From: Rehmannia glutinosa
Taxonomy: Eukaryota; Streptophyta; Magnoliopsida; Lamiales; Orobanchaceae
NCBI GenBank assembly: GCA_016081115.2
Contig: CM071932.1
Coordinates: 60,109,639-60,173,638 of the forward strand
Length of the DNA: 64,000 nucleotides
Direction: 5' to 3'
Under the pieces are notes generated by a model that saw nothing but the letters and a program-made list of their open reading frames with translations, did no database searches and was not told the DNA's origin. The first letter of the stretch is position 1; each line of letters starts with the position of its first letter. Below, piece by piece: positions 23,678 to 33,957 of the stretch. Position numbers and translations under genes: made by a program.

Positions 23678-25183
23678 TGTAGGTCCCAAGGGGTGTGGTG
23701 TAAGGTTTAGAAGAGGGGGTTGAATAAACCTTACCAAATTTTCACTTTTAGTCTTTTGAAATTCTACTCAAATCAGTTGTGTCCTTGGGGGACATTTAGG
23801 TTGGCTATCTTCAGCTAAGTTACCCATTCAACAAACTCGACTGAGTTGTTGATAGTATAACTTGGTTGCGTCAGCTAACACTTAACTTTAGTTGATTGGT
23901 TTTTAACAACGGAAAACTTAACACCCTTTGCTTGATTAAAATTCATTTTTAACACTTGTTTTAGCACTTGTTACTTATCGGTTGGATAGCAAATTAACTT
24001 AACAGCAGATATGAGATTTATAAGCAAGAAAGTAAATGACACAAATATTTTATAGTAGTTCGAGGATGGGGTAATTCCTCTAATCCACTCTTCTCCAATT
24101 CCTGGAGGAATCCACTAGGTAACAGATCAAGTTACAAAGTAGTTTTCAGTCTAGAGACAGCATTGATCACACAGTTGCCTTGTTACTTCAGCTCCCTTCA
24201 AGTCTTTGGATTTGATCACACAACCCTCCAACAAACTTGAATCTCCTGGTTCGAACTTGAACCTTCCTACAACTCCTTCAACTTGGAGAGTACACCTCTT
24301 TTTGTTCGTTAAACATTTCCTCTTCAACTGGTTGAAGTAATCTTTCCTTCACAACGTGTGTTAGGTCGAGTTCCTTCGAGTTTTAGGCTTGAGGAATTTT
24401 CTGGATAAGCTTGAGAATATTGCAGGTTATACTTGCTTGATAATATATTGATTCGTTCGTGCTTGGTTCAGGTTAAAAGTCAAGGTAACCTTTTCTCAAT
24501 TGCTTCCTCAGCCTTTTATAGTGTTCATTTGAAAATTTACACGTTGAAGAGATAGGCTATTTTCAAATAACACTTCTTGTTCATTGACTTGTCTTTTCTT
24601 GGTCTGCAGAGATGTGATGTTGACCCTTCCTCGTATTTAATGGCTTCGCAGCTTTACAGGGTCTGACACAAGCTTCAGTGTTTCCCATTGGCTTATTCCT
24701 TTTGCATGTTTCTGGGCCAAACACTTTAAGACCTGGCTGCTTGGACATATTACTATATTGAGTAATATCCTTGACTTCCTTCTAACGGATCAATGTCGGT
24801 TGTCTTGACTTGACTGTTGCCTTTACCCCTTGTGACTTGAGTCTGCTCAAATCATGAGAATGACTCAACTGTCACTTCAACTGTTAGACTTTGCTCCTTT
24901 CATTGACTTGACTGACACTTCCTCAAACTTTACACAGTTGTTCCACAGTTGGCTCTCCTTCAGTCGAGTCCTTGTCTTCCTTATTGGCCATACTCAGCTG
25001 ACACACAGCAGAGTCTTCACTCTAGTCTGCAGTTGACTTCTTGCATTCTTGTCTTAGCTGTCTTCACTCAGCTCTTTTAGTCCTATATAATACAACATAG
25101 AATTACAAGGAAAATGGGGTGCCAAATTCCTAGTCTAATTTTTACATGATGTCATCAAAATCTAACAAATAAATTTCCTAACA
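23678..25183 (-). repeat. 5' LTR of copia element A
   Basis: 1506 bp in inverted orientation. The plus strand starts TGTAGGTCCCAAGG and ends TTTCCTAACA, the reverse complement of the family's ends. The TATA box is the complement of cttttata at 24513-24520. It was separated from A's primer site when B inserted. It is more diverged from B's LTRs than those are from each other. Confidence 0.9.
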
Positions 25184-27600
25184 TTGGGATTTATGGATGC
25201 AAAAGCGCTTAAAAACTAAGCCAAGCGCATCATTTCAGGGCTTTTCGGACCACCGCAGCTAGGGTGTGTATTGGACCACCGCAGCTAGGGTGTGTAGGAC
25301 AATATGGCCATGTGCAAATAGGACGATAATAAAGAAGTTGAGAATTGAAATATCCTCTGACACGGCCAAGCCGTGTTGGCAAACACGGTCGTGTCAGGCT
25401 ATCCAAGAGAGACATGTAACACGGCCGTGTCAGGACCACTTTTTAGTAATAATTTCTAGTGGGATTTATGGAAAGCAATCCAACCAAGTTTTTTTACCAC
25501 TTTTGTTCACTTTTAACACCTCATTTTGCTACACAAAACCCTCACCTTCCCAACACGATTGCATAAAACAATTACTTAACCCAACTAATAAAGTGGAGCA
25601 TTAAACTACCAAAAATTGACATTATTAATGAATACTTTCACTGAAATAATGTCAATAAAAGCCCAATGATGGGGTTGATGGTGGATATCATGGAATTCAG
25701 ATTTTAGAATATCACTTACATATTGTGAGAAGAGAGGGATAGAAGAATAGGAGATTGAAGAGCTTGGAGAATAAGGCTTGGAGCACCATTGAAGATAACC
25801 CAATAAGAAGTCTTATATTGATCTTAAGAAAAGATAAGTTAATCATGTCTATGTTAATTTCATATTTCTTTGTAGATTATGTTTTTCTTAAGATCATGTT
25901 GAGAACTAAAGGAAGATCATGTTGAACTAAACCTTTAGTGTTTGAATATAATGAACTCTAGAATGGATTTTGTGATTATGGTTTGAATGTTTTTAATATA
26001 ATCTTCATGATTTGTCTAATTCACTTATATTATGATTCACTCATTCGAGTTAATATTTGCGGTGTATTTATTTGAATTTTATTCCTCATCGGGAAATCGA
26101 TAGATTCATGGTGAGATAGAACCAATATAAGTGAAAGGAGTTGCATGCAATCCTAGATATATGACGATATAAATCTTCCGGATTATTAGGGTCAAACCTA
26201 ATATGGGAATTCATAAATCGTTAATGTAATCTTGGGGGTTTTAACTAGAAATATATTTCGGTTAATTAACTTAAGATTAGGAGTTATTCATCTTGAAAGA
26301 GAGTTTAACTTAATTTAGTAATTTCTACGGTCCATGAAGCATGAGATTATGTTAAAAATGGATGGTAATTACTTAAAGGTCCAAGGTTGTATTTATTTTT
26401 GTCAAAATCACAAACATTCTAGAAGTATTTACATTCAAACACGTTTTTATCTATTGATCTCATATTTAAAATCTTTCTCAATTCCATTTTTTATAATTTG
26501 ATTGATCAAATAGATTGTTTCCTTTATTTTTATAAATCGGTCATCACAAAATTGTTAGATTATATAATAAAAAGACAATACTTACTAGTACTCATAGTCC
26601 TCGTGGGAATGGCAATCGGTACTCGATAAACTGAACTACAAAATGGTAGGTGCACTTGCCTAAGGTTTTAGAATATATTTGTAAAGGTATTTATCGGGTT
26701 CAAACTCTAACTCTTTAAGTTTCTTTGAGATTTATCCATTTTCCTCCAACTACTCCTTCTAATTTATTAGAAAAAGTTAAATTCATTTAAGAATTACATT
26801 TTACTCAACGAAAAACAGGAACATTCAAGATTAATTTGAACCCATTTAAAATTATTTTTTATTAGACACATTTTATTTGTATCATCCAAAGGACAAGTGG
26901 TGATTATGATCCACCAAAATGAGGTGGGATTTACAGTTAAATGCAAAAGAGGCAAATAAAGTCATTGTAATTTGTATATATCTGTGGCACCCATCCCATC
27001 CTCATGTTTTCTATTTTTTTTTCAAATTCATTTTACCCTATTGTACTATGTATTTTGTATCAAATACGAGTACTCAATTTACTATTAATATTAAAACCTT
27101 CAAATACCTCCTAAACAAAATAAATACTATATTGATAGACCTAAATACACTTAAACTTTAAATTTCACATGTTAACTTCTGTAATATTAATTTTAAATAC
27201 TATTTATTCATATATTTTATTTAATTCTACTTTAATTAAACAAATAAATAGATAATTCAATATACAATGCACAACAGGAAAATATAATTACAAGAATATA
27301 GAGAAATGACATTAAATTTTCTAAATAAATAAATTTATTTTTATATTATTATGTGCATTAAATATATATTCTGATCGGTAATAAGTACTAACTTAAGGGT
27401 CATTTTAGTTGATATTAACTTATATTTATCAATATTTCTATCATATAAGATGTACAAAAAAATAAATACTATAAATTATTAAAAACATCTTGTAAATACC
27501 ACTAGACAAAAATTGATAATTGACTTATTTTTTGTTTAAATTAGTTTTTGAAAGAAGTTAATTTATTAAGTCATCTCGAAGCAGTAGTGTATCAATAAAC
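25184..27600. other. AT-rich intergenic stretch with noncoding retroelement relic
   Basis: No convincing gene. 25247-25296 holds two copies of a 24-bp motif (ggaccaccgcagctaggg...) 26 bp apart. 25370-25435 repeats variants of cacggccgtgtc, a word common in LTRs of plant Tat/Athila gypsy elements. At 26600-26665, 'cctcgtgggaatgg...ggtgcacttgcc' is also typical of such LTR ends. I infer a decayed gypsy LTR or leader between about 25190 and 26670. The rest to 27600 is plain AT-rich sequence. Confidence 0.4.
26891..26966 (+). repeat. 76-bp dispersed repeat, copy 1
   Basis: Shares a run of similarity (ccaaaatgaggtgggattta...gcaaaagag) with 33988-34064 in the same orientation. The two copies flank element C. 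It may be a MITE fragment; no terminal repeats were found. Confidence 0.5.
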
Positions 27601-27616
27601 TCTTTTAATTGCAGTA

Positions 27617-28440
27617 CCTATTCTTGTTTCTCTTCATTCGCATGCTTCGTCTGTTCCAATGTATAATGGGCTTAACTTCTCTGAATGGTGCGAGCAAATC
27701 CAATTTCACCTCGGTGTCTTGGATCTTGACTTAGCACTTCAAGTTGAGAAACCCGCTGCTATTACTGCCACTAGTAGTGATGTTGAGAAATCGGTCCACA
27801 CTGCCTGGAAAGAGCAACCTGATGTTTATGCGAATGACTATAGCAAACAACATCAAGTCCACCCTTCCTCACACTGAAAATGCTAAGGAGTTCATGAAAT
27901 TAGTAGGAGAGTGTTCCCAAACTGTTGATAAGTCTTTTGCTGGGAGATTAATGGCTACTTTGACCACCATGAAGTTTGATGGTTCTTGTCGCATGCATGA
28001 GCACGTCATTGAAATGACAAACATTGTAGCAAGACTAAAGTCCTTAGGGGTGAACGTGGATGATAACTTTCTCATGCAGTTTATCTTAAATTCACTGCCC
28101 TCGGAGTATGGTCCGTTCCAAATGAACTATAACACCATGAAGGATAAGTGGAATGTGAATGAACTTCATGGTATGCTAGTTTAGGAGGAAACACGGATTA
28201 AGAATCAGGAGACTCATTATGTTCATCTAATAACCAATCAAGGAGCTGGTAAGAAAGCCGGAACAAAGAAAGAAAAGGGCAAGAAATGACCATTTAAAGT
28301 GAATGAGTCAAATGCCCAAGTCCAGAAAAAGGAACACAGCAACCTTAAGTGCCCTTTCTGTGGAAAGCCAGGACACTTCCAGAAAGATTGCCTGAAACGT
28401 AAGGTATGGTTCGAAAAGAAAGGTATGATTAACACTTTCG
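27617..28440 (+). pseudogene. Gag of element C with zinc knuckle
   Basis: Gag block MYNGLNFSEWCEQIQFHLG and LDLDLALQVEKPAA at 27659; the open frame extends upstream to about 27617 without an obvious start. The frame then shifts to 27744-28184 (ANNIKSTLPHTENAKEFMKL, QFILNSLPSEYGPFQMNYN) and ends in a TAG. The CCHC knuckle CPFCGKPGHFQKDC is at 28350-28391. The frameshift at about 27840 and the stop near 28182 inactivate it. Confidence 0.85.
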
Positions 28441-29070
28441 TATGTTTCCAATAAAATTTAGTTGAAGTTCCTCATAACACTTGGTGGTTTGATTCCGGCT
28501 GCACCACTCACATTTCGAATACGGTGCAGGGATTCCTTACGACCTAAACCATAAATCCAAATGAAAAGTACGTCTTTATGGGAAATCAAGTCAAAGCTCC
28601 AGTTGAAGCCATTGGAACTTATCGCCTGATTTTAGATACTGGACACCATTTAGATTTGTTTCAAACTCTTTATGTACCTTCTGTTTCTCGGAATTTGGTT
28701 TCTCTTTCCAGACTTGATTCTGTTGGATATGCTTTTAATTTCAGTAATGGATGTTTCAGTTTGTTCAAACAAAGTCTTCTTATTGGTTATGGTGTTCTTA
28801 ATGATGGTCTATATAAATTTAGGCTTGATAATCGTTTTGTTGAGACTCTTTTAACCCTGCATCATAATGTTGGAACTAAACGTGGTTTAGTGAATGAAAA
28901 TTCTGCTTACTTGTGGCATAAACGTTTGGGACATGTTTCCAAAGAAAGATTAGAAAGATTGGTAAAGAATGAAATCCTCCCAGATTTAGATTTTATCGAT
29001 CTTGATATTTGTATGGATTGTATTAAAGGAAAACAAACAAAATACACAAAGAAATGAGCCACTCGAAGCA
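28441..29070 (+). pseudogene. Protease and pre-integrase region of element C
   Basis: The protease motif WWFDSGCTTHIS is at about 28482-28515, preceded and followed by stops (TAA at about 28545). The open stretch 28578-29057 continues the protease fold (MGNQVKAPVEAIGTYRL). It then carries the GAG-pre-integrase zinc region YLWHKRLGHVSKERLERL and CMDCIKGKQTK, ending at a TGA at 29055. Confidence 0.82.
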
Positions 29071-29423
29071 CACAACTTCTTGAAATAATACACACTGATC
29101 TGTGGGCCTTTCGATGTTTCCTCCTTTGGAAAAAAAATATATTTTATCACTTTTATCGATGACTTTTCACGTTATGGATATGTCTATCTATTACATGAAA
29201 AATCTCATTTAGTAAATGCCCTTGAGGTATTTGTTAATGAGGTTTAAAGACAATTAGATAGAAAAGTGAAAATTATCAGATCCGATAGAGAAGGTGAATA
29301 TTATGGAAAATATAATGAATCGGGGCAATGCCCAGGCCCATTTGCCAAATTCCTTGAAAAACATGGCATATGTGCTCAATACACTATGCCAGGCACACCA
29401 CAACAAAATGGTATATCAGAAAG

Positions 29424-30889
29424 TAGGGTTGTGCACGGGACTTGGAGATCACTGGAACCGAACCAATACCCGAACCGAAAAATATCCGAACCGAAAATAT
29501 CCATTGACTTTTTGACTTTCTCCGAGCCGAACCGTCCCGAAACATTTTCTGGTACGGTTCTGGAGATTTTTAAAATACCCGTACTGAGAACCGTACCGAA
29601 CCATACCGTCCCGTACCGAAACGAAGATCCGAAGATAGAACCGATTTTTAAGAATTTTTTAATACATACATATATATTATTTTTTATCTTATTTATATTT
29701 TGATATTGTGATACCCCACATTTAATTAACCTAGAAAATTATCTGATATGATTAATTAATTATTATATTAAGTTTCTAAGAATTTATATTATTTAACTAG
29801 TCTTTTGCCCGTGTAATGCACGAGGCGTGTTCCATCAAGGCACGTAAATTGCATGCATATAAGAGTTACACTATTAATTAATATAAAAACGTAAAATACA
29901 ACTTCTAACAAATCAAGTTAACTACATTTCAAAATTATAAATTTTGGAATACTTTTATACACAACATTATTCGTCTGCTGTTTGATTTTATTTTACCATT
30001 GTCACAAACTAATATTTTCAAACTCTTACGATACGTGACTCGTGAAACAACAACATATAATTGACCATGACTGAAAATTGAGTTCTTTATAGGAGAATTA
30101 ATAAAAATAATTAAGGAGATTAATTATTCTCATTATTTGCTACGTTTTAATAAAACATAACATCAACATGTATATTAAATTTCCTTATTGTCAATACTTA
30201 TATGTTATACTTTTAAAAGTTTTGTACATCCGAAATATAATAATTACGCATCAATGATCCATAGTAAATTAAAAAACCATTAGTTTTAGATTTACAAAAT
30301 TTTCGACATAAATTATTCAATGGTTAATTTTATTTTGGTATTGGCAGAATTGGATTGCAATCAATGAAATAATTAATGGTTAATGAAGGATGAATTGATG
30401 ATGTTTCAATGATGGAGTGATGGAGCTGATGTTTCAGGGATGTAGTTATGTAAAAGTATATGCGTTATTAGAAGTTAGAACACATATTTTTTATATAGTT
30501 CTAGTTGAGATTGTATTATTTATTATGAATTTATAATTTAAGATTGTGTTGCCCTTTATGGTTGTAGTATTTATTTTGAGATTGCACTAAAAAAAGGAAT
30601 GGACTATAATTATTTGGTGATTTTATTTTCATTTTTTATTTTTTCTTATTTTGTGTGTTTTACTTTTAATTAATCTCCGTTTTACCGTTCCGAACCGTAC
30701 CGTCCCAAACCATCCCGTTAGAATGAATCCCCGTCAGACGAACCGCACGAAAATTGATGTGACGGTTCGCAGACGGAGAGTTTTTCTCTACTGTTCGGTT
30801 CTGGAGATTGATTTTTAAAATCTCCGAACTTCGGGACGATTCTGGAGATTTATGAATCTCCGAACCGTCCCGGTCCGTGCACACCCCTA
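29424..30889. mobile_element. Non-autonomous hAT element inside integrase of C
   Basis: 1466 bp. Left end TAGGGTTGTGCACGG; the right end is the complement of TAGGGGTGTGCACGG, so terminal repeats match at 14 of 15 bases. An 8-bp target duplication tcagaaag is at 29416-29423 and 30890-30897. Subterminal regions on both sides are dense in gaaccgtacc/ggtacggttc words, the kind of repeated motif hAT transposases bind. No transposase ORF is present. The interior contains a Helitron fragment (29797-30090). Confidence 0.92.
29797..30090 (-). mobile_element. Helitron 3' end with helicase remnant, inside hAT
   Basis: On the minus strand the sequence ends in CTAG (29797-29800) followed by T. A hairpin lies 6 bases before it (29807-29826, GCCCGTG paired with CACG-A-GGC, one bulge). 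That is the Helitron 3' terminus. About 200 bp upstream, 30085-30005 translates on the minus strand as SIFSHGQLYVVVSRVTYRKS, the conserved C-terminal block of the Helitron PIF1-like helicase. The 5' TC end is not identified. Confidence 0.75.
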
Positions 30890-31290
30890 TCAGAAAGGCG
30901 TAATCATACTCTATTGCACATGGTTAGGAGTATGTTAAGTAATTCTTCATTGCCCACATCATTGTGGATGCATGCACTTAAAACTGCCATGTATTTATTA
31001 AATAGGGTTCCTAGTAAAGCAGTTCCTAAAACTCCTTTTGAACTGTGGACTGGTAGGAAACCTAGTTTGAGGCACCTGTATGTTTGGGGTTGTCCGGCAG
31101 AAATAAGAGCGTATAATCCACAAGAAAAAAAATTGGATTATAGGACAATCAATGGTTACTTCATTGGTTATCCCGAAAAGTCCAAAGGGTATGAGTTTTA
31201 TTGTCCTAACCATAGTACAATAATTGTTGAACTGGAAATGCTAGGTTCATTGAGAATGGTGAAGTTAGTGGGAGTCAAGAACCACGAAAA

Positions 31291-32301
31291 GTGGACATTC
31301 AAGAAGTTAAAGTGCAAATTCCTTTGCCTATAACTTCTTCTAAAGTTGTTGTTCCTCCAATTATTGAACAACCTAATGTTGGACAAGAACAACAAATTAA
31401 TGATCAAGTCACCCACAATGAAGATAACATTGATGAACCTACTATAGTAAATGAACCACAACAGATAGCATTAAGAAGGTCTGATAGACAAAGACGATCT
31501 ACTATTTCTGATAATTATGTGGTTTATTTACAAGAGTCAGAATTTGACTTAGGAAATGATGATGACCCAGTTTCATTTTCACATACCATTGAAAGTGTTT
31601 ATTCGAATAAATGGTTTGATGCCATGAAAGATGGGCTGAAATCTATGGAACATAATGAAGTTTGGGACCTTGTTGAATTGCCTGAAGGTTGTAAAAGAGT
31701 CAGGTGTAAATGGGTCTTTAAGACCAAGCGTAACTCAAATGGCAATATCAAACGATACAAGGCCAGACTTGTTGCCAAAGGTTTTAATCAGAAAAATGGT
31801 ATTGACTATAAGGAGACATTTTCACCAGTCTCTAAGAGAGATAGATTCGTTTAGAATTATTATGGCTTTGGTGGCTCATTATGATTTAGAGTGACACCAA
31901 ATGGATGTAAAAACTGCCTTTCTGAATGGAAAATTGGAAGAAGATGTTTATATGGATCAACCTGAAGGTTTTCCATAGAAGGAAAAGAACATATGGTTTG
32001 TAAACTTAAGAAATCAATATACAGACTTAAACAAGCTTCCCGTCAATGGTATCTTACCATCACGTCTTTTGGAATTAAGGAAAACGTTGTTGATCGGTGT
32101 ATATATCTAAAAGTCAGTGGGAGCAAGTTTATCTTTCTGATTCTGTAATTTGATGATATCTTGCTTGTAACGAATGATCTTGGTTTATTGTACGAGACCA
32201 AGAAATTTCTCTCTAAGAACTTTGAAATGAAGGATATGGGAGAGACAACTTATGTGATCGGAATAGAAATATTTCAGGATAGATCACAATGACTGTTAGG
32301 G
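31291..32301 (+). pseudogene. Reverse transcriptase of element C
   Basis: Open frame 31291-31854 carries the acidic hinge and RT start: RRSDRQRRSTISDNYVVYL, KWFDAMKDGLKSMEHNEVW, CKWVFKTKRNSNG, ARLVAKGFNQKNGIDYKETF. A shifted frame then gives DVKTAFLNGKLEEDVYMDQP (about 31905). The active site reads stop-FDD-ILLVTND at 32146-32170, where Tyr/Val are replaced by TAA and Phe. At least three frame changes make the polymerase dead. Confidence 0.87.
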
Positions 32302-33488
32302 TTGTCTCAGAAAGCATACATTAATAAAGTTCTAGAGAGATTTAGAATGGAAAAATGCTCATCAAGTGTTGTTCCAATTCAGAAAGGAGATAAGTTGATC
32401 TTTATGCAATGTCCAAAGAATGAATTGGAACGCATACAAATGAATGATATTCCTTATGCATCAATTGTTGGGAGCTTGATGTATGCACAAACTTGTACGA
32501 GGCCAGACATCAGTTTTGTTGTTGGAATGCTAGGCCGATATCAGAGTAATCTAGGAATGGATCACTGGAAAGCTGCAAAGAAAGTCTTTAGGTACTTGCA
32601 AGGAACGAAAGAACATATGCTTACTTATCGAAGGTCTGATCATCTGTAGGTGATTGGTTATACAGATTCGAATTATGCCGGATGTGTTGATACTAGAAAA
32701 TCCACATTTGGTTATTTGTTCCTATTAGCTTGGGGAGCAATATCTTGGAAAAGTGCGAAACAGCGTCTGTCATTGTTGCATCCATTATGGTAGCTGAATT
32801 GGTGGCATGCTTTGAGGCCACAATTCAAGGAAATGATGGAACTTTATTTCAGGATTTGGAATAGTCGCAGATTGCCAAGCCACTGAAAATTTACTGTGAT
32901 AATTCTGCAGCAGTCTTCTTCTCTAAAAACGACAAGTATTCCAGAGGTGCTAAATAGATGGAACTAAAGTACCTTGTGTTAAAGAAGAAGTTCAGAGACA
33001 AAAAGTGTTAATTGAGCATATTAGCACCGATCTCATGATAGCAGATCCGTTGACTAAAGGATTGCCTCCAAAGACAATTTATTGGACATGTCGAATGAAT
33101 GGGCATTGTTAATGTAACTTAAGAATCTTATGCTTTATGTATTTGACACTTAAGCTCTTTTATGTAATGTTTCTGAAACTAATCGTTATCATGTTTGTCA
33201 TTGAGGTATACATAAATGTTGGCATAACTTTAACAGGATATTATCTGACAGACATTAATGTAGACCATTATTGACATTATCGTTTATGAATCATCTTAAG
33301 TAGAAAACTATATTGTGGTACATAGAAGGAACTATATCGAGTAAATGATATAGAACCGCTATGACTCATATTAGTTTATACTTAATAATGACATTATGAT
33401 ATGACCAATAAACTTGCGACTTATCTTTATGTTATGCTTATTATTTAAACCGTTAATGTATATTCTATCACTCGGCCAAGTGGGAGAA
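32302..33488 (+). pseudogene. RNase H and 3' untranslated region of element C
   Basis: ORF 32302-32649: MSQKAYINKVLERFRMEKCS, PYASIVGSLMYAQTCTRPDI and AAKKVFRYLQGTKEHMLTYR (RT connection). RNase H follows with YTDSNYAGCVDTRKSTFGY, interrupted by stops, down to an ADPLTKGLPPK-like end at about 33045-33070. About 400 bp noncoding follow, ending in the purine run aagtgggagaa before the LTR. Confidence 0.82.
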
Positions 33489-33957
33489 TGTAAGATATAT
33501 GTGGCCCACGTGCCATATATTTTTATTATATATTAAATTAATTGTTATTTTAATATCTAATTAATTGGTTTAAATAATTAATATATTCAACAAATAAGTT
33601 GTATCAGTTTAGGGTCAGTTACAGAGTTGGTTTTCAAACAACCTCTGCACGTTGATAGAACGTGTAATCTATCAGTTTCTGCCGGTTCAGTTTTTGGCAG
33701 AATAACCGCTCAAGAAACTAGTCATCTCTCTACCAATAAAAGGACCCATTAGATTCTTTGTCTATCATCTGAAGAATTTAACGTCTGTGGGATTAACGAA
33801 GGCCAAGAGAGAGAAACTTATTTCTTATATCTTCAAGAAAATCTGATCATAGCTGCTCAAGGTTAGTACCCCTAATTGTGAAATTGTGAAAATCATAAAG
33901 TTCAAGATCCGTGATTTCGATTTTTGTTTCTTCAATTTAATTACAATTATGCTTACA
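33489..33957 (+). repeat. 3' LTR of element C
   Basis: 469 bp from TGTAAGATATATG to ATTATGCTTACA, directly after a purine tract. It contains an accaataaaagg polyadenylation-type signal near 33733. It is the only LTR found for this element. Confidence 0.8.

Larger units (their letters stand above)
1..25183 (-). mobile_element. Ty1/copia element A (Sirevirus-like), interrupted by element B
   Basis: Copia-type LTR retrotransposon read on the minus strand. In its own 5' to 3' order it shows the 5' LTR (23678-25183), primer binding site (9418-9429), gag, protease, integrase, reverse transcriptase, RNase H and a long extra ORF that runs past base 1. The 3' LTR is outside the window. Element B (9433-23673) and its target duplication separate the LTR from the rest. 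Domain order integrase before RT defines Ty1/copia. The large size, initiator-Met primer site, UBN2-type gag and extra 3' ORF suggest the Sirevirus (SIRE) lineage, which is inferred. Every domain carries stops or frameshifts, so it is not autonomous. The five bases after its LTR (ttggg, 25184-25188) should be its target duplication, but the partner is not visible. Confidence 0.88.
29071..31290 (+). pseudogene. Integrase of element C, interrupted by hAT insertion
   Basis: The 5' part (29080-29423) includes the HTDLW catalytic Asp, IIRSDREGEYYGKY with the second Asp, and GTPQQNGISE reaching the insertion point. The 3' part (30898-31290) starts with an Arg-Arg-Asn-His continuation just beyond the right target duplication, then HMVRSMLSNSSLP, NRVPSKAVPKTPFELWTGRKPS and VWGCPAEIRAYNP. 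Removing the 1466-bp hAT element and one 8-bp duplication restores the reading frame at the junction, which confirms the insertion site. A frameshift at about 29110-29160 had already broken the core. Confidence 0.87.
27617..33957 (+). mobile_element. Ty1/copia element C, 5'-truncated, split by a hAT element
   Basis: Copia element of a different lineage from A and B, probably Ale/Ivana-like by its Gag. It has gag, protease, integrase (split at 29424-30889 by a hAT insertion), RT, RNase H and one 3' LTR (33489-33957). No 5' LTR or primer site is found upstream of gag, so the 5' end was lost. The LTR begins TGTAAG and ends CTTACA, a 6-bp inverted terminus. Many stops are present. Confidence 0.85.

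Noticed and set aside
26880..27640. A 5' LTR for element C upstream of its gag
   Set aside because: No stretch here matches the 469-bp 3' LTR, and no primer binding site precedes the gag; the 5' end is missing.
29266..29703. 145-codon ORF spanning integrase into hAT sequence as a fusion protein
   Set aside because: The second half is the hAT subterminal repeat read through by chance after 29424.
30666..30884. 72-codon minus-strand ORF in the hAT element as a transposase fragment
   Set aside because: It consists of translated gaaccgt repeats; no hAT dimerisation or catalytic motif is present.
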